Assembly: GCA_012511425.1 (NCBI GenBank)
Contig: JAAZGC010000164.1
Coordinates: 1 to 9,027, forward strand
Direction of reading: 5' to 3'
Origin: Clostridiales bacterium
GTDB lineage: Bacteria; Bacillota; Clostridia; Oscillospirales; CAG-272
DNA length: 9,027 bases
Positions 1 to 5,997 of this stretch are shown in pieces. A program made the translations under genes and the position numbers. Within the stretch, counting starts at the first letter, position 1. Each line of letters starts with the position of its first letter. The notes under the pieces were generated by a model, which saw only the letters and a program-made list of their open reading frames with translations, was not told where the DNA came from and made no database searches.

Positions 1-1703
1 ATCTTTTCTTCGGGAACGTTGTGCATGGAAACCGGGATGCGAAGCATCGATGCAAGGGTTATGATATCAGCTCCAACATGACCATAGCAGGAAGCGCCGT
101 GGTTAGCGCCCCAGTTTGCCATAACATCGTAAACGCCGGTAAATGCGCCTTTTCCGGTTAGAGTCGGAGCAAACCAGAGAGACGGCCAGGTCGGGTCGGT
201 GCGGGCAAGGATTTTAAGTGATACTTCGTCCGGAAGTTCAACGGTGTAGCCCTCGGCTATCTGAATTACCGGTCCCAGACCATCCACCAGATTCACGCGA
301 ACCATGGTAACCGGCATTTCGCCGCGGGAGATATACTGCGAGCTAAAGCCGCCGCCGCGGAAATAGCACTTGTTCGCCGGAGCCCATTTAGTGTTGGCGA
401 GCATGTTCTCTATATCATTATCGGTGACGTTCCACCATTCTTTCATGACATGATTGCCGTTCTCGTCAAGAGAACCGCCGTTGCCGTCAATAGCGGAGGC
501 GCCGGAGTTGAGAAGGTGCATCAAGCCGCCGGAAGCCTTTCCGGTAAGTTCATACCCGGTGACGCGCTTTACCGCGTCCGGACTCCAATATGTGCGGACA
601 TCGGAGAAGATGGCGGGACGGTTGGATACGAGATTCAGGAACAGCATAGCCACTGCGTTGAGGCTGTCGTTCTCAGTTGCAAGTATGAAGGGCTGGCGCT
701 TGCCGCTCCAGTCGAAGGTGGAATTCATGATAGCTTCGGTGAAGTCGGCGTTCGGCAGGTAGTCTGTCCACTGTCTCTGTCCCTGAAAACCGCCGAATAT
801 TGCGTTGCGGCCGTTGGACTCCTCAATGAAACCGAGTTCAGCGAGCCGCGGGTTGCCGAGCATAATATCGCGGATGATTATGCTCATCTTGGCGATGTAT
901 TCCCACTCGACCTTATCCTGTTCGGGAGTTGTAAGCAGCTCTTTTACATTGGGATCAAATCCCTTACGATTTGCGCAGTTTTCATTGATCCAGCTGAGCA
1001 CCGTCTTATATTCGTCGGGGTCATATATGCCTTTGTCGATGCGGCGCTGGATCTCTATCATGTCGACCCATTCGGGTCTTACGCCGAGATAGTTCTGCAT
1101 GAAATCGGCGTCAAGATAAGATCCGCTGATACCCATCGAAACAGCGCCCAGACCGCAATAAGCCTTATTGCGCATCAAACCGACTGCAATACCGCAGCGG
1201 GCAAAGCGAAGGAGCTTTTCAGATACGTCGCAGGGGATCGTCTGATCGTCCATATCCTGAACGTCATAGCCATAAATTGCGAAAGCCGGCAGGCCTCTCT
1301 GAGCATGTGCTGCCATTACGGCTGCAAGATAAACCGCACCGGGGCGCTCGGTACCGTTGAAGCCCCAAACCGCTTTAACGGTCATCGGATCAAGGTCCAT
1401 TGTTTCGGAGCCATAGCACCAGCATGGGGTTACCGAAAGAGTCGCGCAGACATTTTCGCGGGAGAAAAAGTCGGCGCATATTGCGGCTTCATTGCCGCAG
1501 CCGATAGTTGTCGGGGAGATTACGCACTGTACCGGAGTGCCGTCCGGATAAAACAGATTCTCCTCGATAAGCTTCTTCGCGGCTTTCGCCATACCCATGG
1601 TCTGGTCTTCAAGCGATTCGCGGACACCTTTAACCTCGGGAATCGGATTGCGCCGACCGTCGATTATCGGTCTTATGCCTATCTTCGGTTTTGTCATTTC
1701 CAT
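1..1703 (-). CDS. fucI: L-fucose isomerase, C-terminus cut by window edge
   Basis: Cytoplasmic Mn-dependent aldose-ketose isomerase that converts L-fucose to L-fuculose; the family also accepts D-arabinose. The 567 residues visible align from end to end with my recollection of E. coli FucI (591 aa), so about 24 residues are missing at the edge. Recognisable blocks are GLRPIIDGRR near the N-terminus, TPCWCYGSETMDLDP, GFNGTERPGAVYLAA, GHDVQDMDD, GFQGQRQWTDYLPN and WGANHGASCYGHVGAD. The metal and catalytic residues fall at E344, D368 and H535. All three are offset by exactly +7 from the E. coli E337, D361 and H528, which a short insertion after GRR (NPIPEVK) explains. The ATG at 1703 is chosen because AGGAGG (1719-1714) lies 10 nt upstream; the second ATG at 1697 would be 16 nt away. 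No fuculokinase or aldolase is visible, so the pathway partners must lie outside the window. Identification is very secure. Confidence 0.97.
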   Translation of the reverse strand, partial: MEMTKPKIGIRPIIDGRRNPIPEVKGVRESLEDQTMGMAKAAKKLIEENLFYPDGTPVQCVISPTTIGCGNEAAICADFFSRENVCATLSVTPCWCYGSETMDLDPMTVKAVWGFNGTERPGAVYLAAVMAAHAQRGLPAFAIYGYDVQDMDDQTIPCDVSEKLLRFARCGIAVGLMRNKAYCGLGAVSMGISGSYLDADFMQNYLGVRPEWVDMIEIQRRIDKGIYDPDEYKTVLSWINENCANRKGFDPNVKELLTTPEQDKVEWEYIAKMSIIIRDIMLGNPRLAELGFIEESNGRNAIFGGFQGQRQWTDYLPNADFTEAIMNSTFDWSGKRQPFILATENDSLNAVAMLFLNLVSNRPAIFSDVRTYWSPDAVKRVTGYELTGKASGGLMHLLNSGASAIDGNGGSLDENGNHVMKEWWNVTDNDIENMLANTKWAPANKCYFRGGGFSSQYISRGEMPVTMVRVNLVDGLGPVIQIAEGYTVELPDEVSLKILARTDPTWPSLWFAPTLTGKGAFTGVYDVMANWGANHGASCYGHVGADIITLASMLRIPVSMHNVPEEK

Positions 1704-1762
1704 GATATATATTCCTCCTGTATTGAAATTATATTTTTGACTTTAATAAAAGCTGTAACTAT

Positions 1763-1791
1763 AATATAACATAAATCCGACTGGATTTCAA
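1763..1791 (-). promoter_or_regulatory. sigma-A promoter of fucI
   Basis: Reading the minus strand, TTGAAA (1791-1786) is followed by a 17-base spacer and TATATT (1768-1763). Transcription would start near 1756, giving a leader of roughly 50 nt that contains the AGGAGG ribosome binding site. Position and spacing are seen directly; activity is inferred. Confidence 0.75.
1773..1788. promoter_or_regulatory. inverted repeat inside fucI promoter, candidate operator
   Basis: AAATCC-GACT-GGATTT is a perfect 6-base inverted repeat with a 4-base centre. It lies in the spacer of the fucI promoter and covers half of the -35 box, so a bound repressor would block RNA polymerase. The repeat is seen directly. 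The regulator is not in the window and its family cannot be told from this site. Confidence 0.45.
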
Positions 1792-1859
1792 GACATTTTT
1801 ATATTTTTTCGAATAAAATCGGTAATAAATATCGTTTCGGTCAAATTACGCATATATCA

Positions 1860-1888
1860 TTGACAAATAATAGAAATCATGATATAAT
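1860..1888 (+). promoter_or_regulatory. consensus sigma-A promoter of the ABC-F gene
   Basis: TTGACA (1860-1865), a 17-base spacer and TATAAT (1883-1888) match the sigma-A consensus at every position. Transcription would start near 1895, some 210 nt before the ABC-F start codon. Such a strong promoter combined with a terminator in the leader fits a gene that is always initiated but normally stopped early. Confidence 0.88.
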
Positions 1889-1916
1889 TATAAAAATAAA
1901 GGAAAACGGTGGTAAG

Positions 1917-1931
1917 ATGGAAATCAGATAA
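1917..1931 (+). CDS. leader peptide MEIR, upstream ORF of attenuator
   Basis: ATG GAA ATC AGA TAA encodes the four-residue peptide MEIR, about 22 nt after the predicted transcription start. GGTGG (1908-1912) lies 4 nt upstream as a modest, rather close ribosome binding site. A ribosome on the stop codon would cover 1925-1933, the left arm of the 9-base leader stem, which is the arrangement expected of a sensor ORF. Very short upstream ORFs are known before other resistance ABC-F genes. Its translation is inferred. Confidence 0.55.
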   Translation: MEIR

Positions 1932-2059
1932 CCTTGTATGAGACAACTAATCCGTACGCATCCGAGAGGAACATCTGCGGCGTTTTGTTTTCATGCGGTT
2001 ATCTGTCGGTGCGTCTTTATCATCTTTTTTATATTTTCAGAGCGCCCTCAGATTATTAC

Positions 2060-2088
2060 CGCCGACATCGCCCGGATGCCGGCGTTTT
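2060..2088 (+). terminator. intrinsic terminator in ABC-F leader (attenuator)
   Basis: CGCCG-A-CATC, a five-base GCCCG loop, GATG-C-CGGCG and then TTTT form a hairpin of nine pairs with one A-C mismatch. The U-run continues as TTTTATATAT. It sits only 18 nt before the ABC-F start codon, immediately before the GAGGTG ribosome binding site, so it can only act on the leader transcript. The U-run is short, which suits a conditional terminator. Confidence 0.75.
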
Positions 2089-2106
2089 ATATATGAGGTG
2101 AATGTT

Positions 2107-3654
2107 TTGATTGAAGTCAGAAATCTTAAAATAAATTTAACTTGCGACTTGCGCACGATAATCGACGGGCTGAGCTTTACCCTCAACAAGGGTGATCGCG
2201 CTGTTATAATCGGAGAAGAAGGCAATGGCAAATCCACCCTTCTCAAGCTAATATACGATGAAAAACTTACAAACGGTTATGTGTCTTATGAGGGCAGCAT
2301 AAACCGAAACAACGTTTTAATAGGATACCTTCCGCAGGAACTTTCCGAAGCAGACAAGGCGCTGCCGATATCTGAATATGTAAGAAAATATCAGTTTAAT
2401 AACAATGTGCGCTTTGATATGCCGCCGGAAATTGTTTCGGCTGCGTCGGAGCTTGAACTTCCTTCTGACATTCTGAGTTTCGAAAGACCTTTAGGGTCAC
2501 TTTCAGGCGGAGAGAGGGTCAAGCTGCTGCTAATGCTGCTGCAGCTTTCTCATTATGACGTCATTTTGCTTGACGAGCCGTCAAATGATATTGATATAGA
2601 GACTCTTGAAAAGCTTGAGGACTTTATAATCAACTGCTCTGTTCCCGTAATGTTTGTTTCTCACGATGAAACTCTTATCCGCGGCGCCGCAAACATGATA
2701 ATACATATCGAACAGCTTCGGGATAAGACCCGCCCGCGTTCTGGAGTCTATCGTATGACTTACGATGAATATTATGAAAGCCGTCTTCGTGGGATGGAGA
2801 ATCAGGCAAGAGTCGCCGGAAGCGAACGAAAAGCTCTGGCAAAGAAGCAGGAGAGATGGCAGAAAATTTATAATGCCGTTCACTTTGCGCAGAATAATGT
2901 GCTCCGCGCCGCTCCAAGTACCGGTAGATTGCTTAAAAAGAAAATGCACAGCGTTAAAGCGCAGGGGCGCCGAATTGAGCGGGAACGCGAGAATCTGACT
3001 GAATTTCCGGAAACAGAAGAAGCTATTATGCCGGATTTCAGAGAAAATGTCGCCTTTCCGAACGGAAAGATATTGCTCGAATTAAATCTGCCACTGTTGC
3101 TTACAATTGACGGCAAACGCGAATTGAGCCGGAATATAAAACTGAATTTAACAGGTCCTAAAAAAACTTTTATAATCGGTAAGAATGGCTGCGGAAAGTC
3201 GACACTCATCAAAATCGTTGCTGATGAATTGCTCGGCAGAAAAGACATAAACGCCGCTTACATGCCACAGAATTACTCGGATATGCTTGATCTTTCGCTT
3301 ACTCCGGTTGATATATTAGCCGAGTCTGGGACTAAAGAGGATATTACTATTGCAAGGTCTTATCTCGGGGCTATGAAATTCACCCGTAATGAGATGCTGC
3401 ATAAAGCTTTTGAGCTTTCCGAGGGACAGAAAGCAAAATTGTATTTGATCAAGATACTGCTCGGAGGATATAACATACTTATTCTTGACGAGCCGACAAG
3501 AAATCTCAGCCCGCTTTCCGGTCCGAGCGTGCGCCGATTGCTCTCCGATTTTAAAGGAGCAATAATAGCGGTCTCTCATGACAGAATGCTTATAAACGAA
3601 GTAGCCGATACCGTATTTGTTCTTGATGAATCCGGACTTACCGAAATATATTGA
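2107..3654 (+). CDS. ABC-F ribosomal protection ATPase (Vga/Lsa/CplR-like)
   Basis: Cytoplasmic ATPase with two ABC domains and no membrane segments. Family members bind the ribosomal E site and displace drugs such as lincosamides, pleuromutilins and streptogramin A. ABC1 has Walker A GEEGNGKST (36-44), signature LSGGE (132-136), Walker B ILLDEP with E157, D-loop SNDID and H186. ABC2 has Walker A GKNGCGKST (358-366), signature LSEGQ (437-441), Walker B with E462, then TRNLSPLSG and H491. The TRN(L/F)SPLS D-loop is typical of resistance ABC-Fs. The inter-domain linker (about 190-330) is basic and helical; around 259-281 it carries the loop ending GRLLKKKMH that reaches toward the P-site tRNA and drug site. 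The start is TTG 2107, six nt after GAGGTG; this gives 515 aa beginning MIEVRNLKI, usual for the group. An ATG at 1993 in the same frame lies inside the leader and lacks a binding site. Drug spectrum cannot be read from sequence. Confidence 0.9.
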   Translation: MIEVRNLKINLTCDLRTIIDGLSFTLNKGDRAVIIGEEGNGKSTLLKLIYDEKLTNGYVSYEGSINRNNVLIGYLPQELSEADKALPISEYVRKYQFNNNVRFDMPPEIVSAASELELPSDILSFERPLGSLSGGERVKLLLMLLQLSHYDVILLDEPSNDIDIETLEKLEDFIINCSVPVMFVSHDETLIRGAANMIIHIEQLRDKTRPRSGVYRMTYDEYYESRLRGMENQARVAGSERKALAKKQERWQKIYNAVHFAQNNVLRAAPSTGRLLKKKMHSVKAQGRRIERERENLTEFPETEEAIMPDFRENVAFPNGKILLELNLPLLLTIDGKRELSRNIKLNLTGPKKTFIIGKNGCGKSTLIKIVADELLGRKDINAAYMPQNYSDMLDLSLTPVDILAESGTKEDITIARSYLGAMKFTRNEMLHKAFELSEGQKAKLYLIKILLGGYNILILDEPTRNLSPLSGPSVRRLLSDFKGAIIAVSHDRMLINEVADTVFVLDESGLTEIY

Positions 3655-3672
3655 CGGTATCCGATTTTACTC

Positions 3673-3701
3673 TTGCATTTATACCAAAAATATGGTATAA
3701 A
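3673..3701 (+). promoter_or_regulatory. promoter of the OYE / DNA glycosylase operon
   Basis: TTGCAT (3673-3678), a 17-base spacer and TATAAA (3696-3701) lie 52 nt before the next gene. Transcription would start near 3708. No convincing terminator for the ABC-F gene lies between 3655 and 3672, so read-through from upstream is also possible. Confidence 0.65.
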
Positions 3702-3702
3702 T
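3677..3702. promoter_or_regulatory. 26-base palindrome over promoter, candidate operator
   Basis: ATTTATACCA (3677-3686), six bases, then TGGTATAAAT (3693-3702) form a perfect ten-base inverted repeat. It fills the space from the -35 box through the -10 box of the promoter for the flavin oxidoreductase. It has no following T-run and is AT-rich, so it is more likely a repressor or activator site than a terminator. The cognate regulator is not in the window. Confidence 0.6.
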
Positions 3703-3753
3703 AATTGAATACTTTCCGTTTCGCCGATAATCATATAAACTTTGGAGGAACAA

Positions 3754-4770
3754 ATGTATAATACTACAGGCTTAGCTTTCACCGAAGCGAAATTAAAAAA
3801 CATTACACTTAACACAAGGTTTGTCCGTTCGGCATTTGAGCTTTTCGACTCAACTCCCGACGCTCATGTAAGCGATTACGAATTCACTGTTTACGAAGAA
3901 CTTGCAAAACACCCGATCGGGCTTATTATAACCGCACACACCTGCGTCAGTCCCGAAGGAAGATCCAACGACTTTCAGAACGCTATATGGAGCGACGAAT
4001 ATATTCCCGATCAGAGCCGAATCGCTTCGCTGATAACGGCGGGAAGCGGTAAGTGCAAATCCGCGCTTCAGATAGGCCACGGCGGCATGAAGGCGGAAAA
4101 TCACAACGGGGGACGCAGAGTATTAACACCAGACAACATGACAAAGGAAGACATCAAATCAGTAAGAGAAGCGTTTGTTTCTGCCGCCGTCAGAGCGAAA
4201 AAATGCGGGTTTGATTCGGTTGAATTACACGGCGCGCATATGTATCTGCTTTCGCAATTCTTTTATCCGCAATATAATCACCGAAGCGATGAATACGGCG
4301 GCAAAGCCGAAAACCGCATAAGGATAGCCGCTGAAATTCTGACTTCGATAAAAGAAACGGTCGGAGATGATTTTCCGGTATTTTTAAAGCTGAACGGCGA
4401 CAACATCGAAGAGCCTGAGCAGTATTTTGAGGATGTTGTCCGGGCATGTGAAATATTATATGATAACGGTTTAGAGGCGCTTGAGCTTTCCGGTTATCAT
4501 TCTTCTCCGCGCGGTGAACCTAAAGAACCGTTTTTCAGCGAAAATGCCGCGCGGCTTGTTTCTTTAACTAAACTTCCGATTATTCAGGTCGGCGGAATCA
4601 GAACTCTTGAGCAGGCAGAGGAAATATTAAGCCGTGGGATAACTGCCGTTTCGATGGCGCGGCCGTTTATCTGTCAACCGGATCTGATTGAGCATTGGGC
4701 AAATGGCGAGCGGGCTAAGTGCATAAGCTGCGGCAGATGCGGCGGAAATCGCGGAAGGTGTATCCTTTGA
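3754..4770 (+). CDS. Old Yellow Enzyme-family NADH:flavin oxidoreductase, short form
   Basis: FMN-dependent TIM-barrel oxidoreductase (338 aa) of the OYE family, which reduces activated C=C bonds or nitro groups. The N-terminal LKNITLNTRFVRSA matches the family opening. HGAH (H159, H162) with Y164 are the substrate-binding pair and the likely proton donor by comparison with YqjM. DEYGG, VGGIRT and SMARPFI are the usual barrel and FMN-phosphate segments. The protein ends with C-x2-C-x2-C-x6-C. This resembles the cysteine cluster that binds 4Fe-4S in long enoate and dienoyl-CoA reductases, but it stops there without their flavodoxin/NAD(P)H domain. Whether a cluster is bound is uncertain because spacing differs from the long forms. 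The start is ATG 3754 with GGAGG 5 nt upstream; a TTG at 3742 in frame overlaps that binding site. It is the first gene of a two-gene operon. Exact substrate unknown. Confidence 0.9.
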   Translation: MYNTTGLAFTEAKLKNITLNTRFVRSAFELFDSTPDAHVSDYEFTVYEELAKHPIGLIITAHTCVSPEGRSNDFQNAIWSDEYIPDQSRIASLITAGSGKCKSALQIGHGGMKAENHNGGRRVLTPDNMTKEDIKSVREAFVSAAVRAKKCGFDSVELHGAHMYLLSQFFYPQYNHRSDEYGGKAENRIRIAAEILTSIKETVGDDFPVFLKLNGDNIEEPEQYFEDVVRACEILYDNGLEALELSGYHSSPRGEPKEPFFSENAARLVSLTKLPIIQVGGIRTLEQAEEILSRGITAVSMARPFICQPDLIEHWANGERAKCISCGRCGGNRGRCIL

Positions 4771-5246
4771 CATCGGTTGTTCATCCCTTCCCTGCCGTAT
4801 ATTCGCAAGAAAGCGAAACGCTCATATTAGGCAGCTTTCCTTCGGTAAAATCTCGTGAGAACATGTTTTATTACGGTCATCCGCAAAATCGCTTCTGGCG
4901 GGTAACCGCTGCGGTTTTTGGGGCTGATGTACCGGAGACGATTGACGAAAAGAAAAGATTTATAATTGAAAATCGCCTTGCTCTCTGGGATGTGATAGAA
5001 TCTTGCGAGATTACCGGTTCTTCCGATGCTTCAATTAAAAATGCGGTTGTTAATAATATCGCAGGTTTGATAGCCAAATCGAAGATAAACCGTGTATTCT
5101 GTAACGGAGGAACGGCGGGTAAACTTTATGAGCGTTATATTTATTCACGAACCGGTATTGCCGCCTTAATTCTCCCTTCTACTTCTCCGGCTAACGCTGC
5201 ATATAACCTTGAAAGACTGATTGATGCTTGGAAAATAATAAAATAA
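4767..5246 (+). CDS. DNA-deoxyinosine (hypoxanthine) glycosylase, UDG superfamily
   Basis: Cytoplasmic DNA repair enzyme of uracil-DNA glycosylase superfamily family 6, which removes hypoxanthine (deaminated adenine) from DNA. From the TTG start it has 159 residues, the usual size. Motif 1 is LILGSFPSVKSRE (19-31), followed by YYGHPQNRFW (35-44) with the Asn that aligns with the family's proposed catalytic residue. Motif 2 is LPSTSPAN (136-143). The start chosen is TTG 4767, because GGAAGG (4753-4758) lies 8 nt upstream and the protein then begins MTSVVHPFPAVY. An ATG at 4719 and a GTG at 4758 in frame are less well placed. The TTG overlaps the TGA of the preceding oxidoreductase (TTGA), implying translational coupling. 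A terminator follows at once. Function is firm at family level; activity on uracil or other lesions is not excluded. Confidence 0.9.
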   Translation: MTSVVHPFPAVYSQESETLILGSFPSVKSRENMFYYGHPQNRFWRVTAAVFGADVPETIDEKKRFIIENRLALWDVIESCEITGSSDASIKNAVVNNIAGLIAKSKINRVFCNGGTAGKLYERYIYSRTGIAALILPSTSPANAAYNLERLIDAWKIIK

Positions 5247-5270
5247 AAACCGGATTTTCACCGGTTTTTT
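5245..5270. terminator. bidirectional intrinsic terminator between convergent genes
   Basis: AAAACCGG, a seven-base loop, then CCGGTTTTTT form a hairpin with a T-run on the plus strand. On the minus strand the same stem is followed by a T-rich run reading TTTTTATTTTATTATTTT. It therefore serves both the DNA glycosylase gene, whose stop codon overlaps it, and the PHP gene, which ends at 5275. Confidence 0.88.
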
Positions 5271-5274
5271 GTTA

Positions 5275-5997
5275 TTAAGCGCCGAAATTCGGGATTATGA
5301 TAAATCCATTGATTTCAAATAGAAATTCCTTGGAAAATAACAGCGATGCTATATCGGCTGAATTTTCGGGGAGTTGCTTCGCTCTTATAAGTCCTGTCGC
5401 CTGATGTCCGGGATGGTGGCAGTCGGAGCCGATCGTGGGTATTAAGCTGTTATCGACTGCCCATTCGGCGGCAAGCGGATTGCGGCTCCTGTGGTTGAGA
5501 TGCATATTGAATACCTCAACGCCGTCGAGCAGTGACGGATCAATTCTTACCATACCGTCCCTAAACGGGTGAGCCTGAAGGAAAAAGTGTTGAGTTTTTT
5601 TATATTCACGGCAGAAGTCTTCGACCGAACCCGGCAGGTAGTCGTAAAAAGCGTCGCAGTCAGCTTCGTCTATACCGAAAATCAGATAGTCGTTATTGTT
5701 TGGGGAAAAACGAAGCTCTGCTCCGAGACAAACATTCATCCCGAGTTTTTTTCCGAAAGATTTGGTTTTTTCGTATGCTTCCATGAACTCCCGAACCGAC
5801 TCACTCCTCGATCTGCCGTTCTGCAGCATTCCGGGGGTGTAGTGATTCGTGACGCACAAGCAATCAACGTTCTTTTCGTGATAAATTTGAGCCAGTTCGT
5901 CAGGCGGAAATTCCGAACATCCCGACACCGGGTTTGTGTGAGCGTGAAGCTCTATTCGATATGGGTATTCATTTATCAATTCTTTGATATCGATCAT
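5275..5997 (-). CDS. PHP-domain metal-dependent phosphoesterase-like protein
   Basis: A 240-residue single-domain protein of the PHP superfamily (polymerase and histidinol phosphatase), predicted to be a cytoplasmic metal-dependent hydrolase. Motifs in order are HAH (H18, H20), TNHY (H52), GAELRF (E94), QAHPF (H143), GVEVFN (E161) and GSDCHH (D192, H194). These are the residues that usually bind the metal cluster, so the active site looks intact. There is no signal peptide or membrane segment. ATG 5997 shares its A with the last base of the upstream TAA stop (TAATG), and AAGGCGGGTG lies just before it inside the preceding gene, so translation is coupled to the rhamnosidase. Substrate unknown. 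The partner gene suggests a sugar phosphate or a small carbohydrate-linked phosphoester, but this is only an inference from context. Confidence 0.85.
   Translation of the reverse strand: MIDIKELINEYPYRIELHAHTNPVSGCSEFPPDELAQIYHEKNVDCLCVTNHYTPGMLQNGRSRSESVREFMEAYEKTKSFGKKLGMNVCLGAELRFSPNNNDYLIFGIDEADCDAFYDYLPGSVEDFCREYKKTQHFFLQAHPFRDGMVRIDPSLLDGVEVFNMHLNHRSRNPLAAEWAVDNSLIPTIGSDCHHPGHQATGLIRAKQLPENSADIASLLFSKEFLFEINGFIIIPNFGA

Larger units (their letters stand above)
1895..2106 (+). promoter_or_regulatory. ABC-F leader, putative ribosome-controlled transcription attenuator
   Basis: This leader holds several mutually exclusive pairings. Stem 1 is CAGATAACC (1925-1933) with GGTTATCTG (1997-2005), nine perfect pairs; its left arm overlaps the last codons and stop of a 4-codon upstream ORF. 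The antiterminator candidate is TGTCGGTG (2004-2011) with CGCCGACA (2060-2067), eight pairs including one G-U. It competes with stem 1 at 2004-2005 and with the terminator hairpin at 2060-2084. A further seven-base match, GCATCCG (1958-1964) with CGGATGC (2073-2079), could hold off the terminator's right arm. The model is that a ribosome held at the upstream ORF by an antibiotic masks 1925-1933, freeing the antiterminator. This logic is known for several ABC-F and Erm resistance genes in Bacillota. The pairings are seen; the switching is inferred. Confidence 0.72.

Noticed and set aside
450..1769. Long plus-strand open frame of 439 codons opposite fucI
   Set aside because: It lies entirely antisense to a securely identified gene with intact catalytic residues and runs past the fucI start into its promoter. 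It shows no recognisable motif or ribosome binding site, so its openness is a by-product of fucI codon use.
1993..2106. N-terminal extension of the ABC-F protein from ATG 1993
   Set aside because: The 38 extra residues would be read from the structured leader and terminator, have no ribosome binding site, and precede the typical MIEVRNLKI start that follows GAGGTG and TTG 2107.
3607..3661. GATACCGT / ACGGTATC inverted repeat around the ABC-F stop as a terminator
   Set aside because: The arms are eight bases but the loop is about 39 nt, and only GATTTTAC follows, so there is no compact hairpin with a T-run.
3677..3702. Palindrome after ABC-F as its intrinsic terminator
   Set aside because: The stem is AT-rich and lacks a following T-run, while it coincides with promoter boxes; an operator role fits better.
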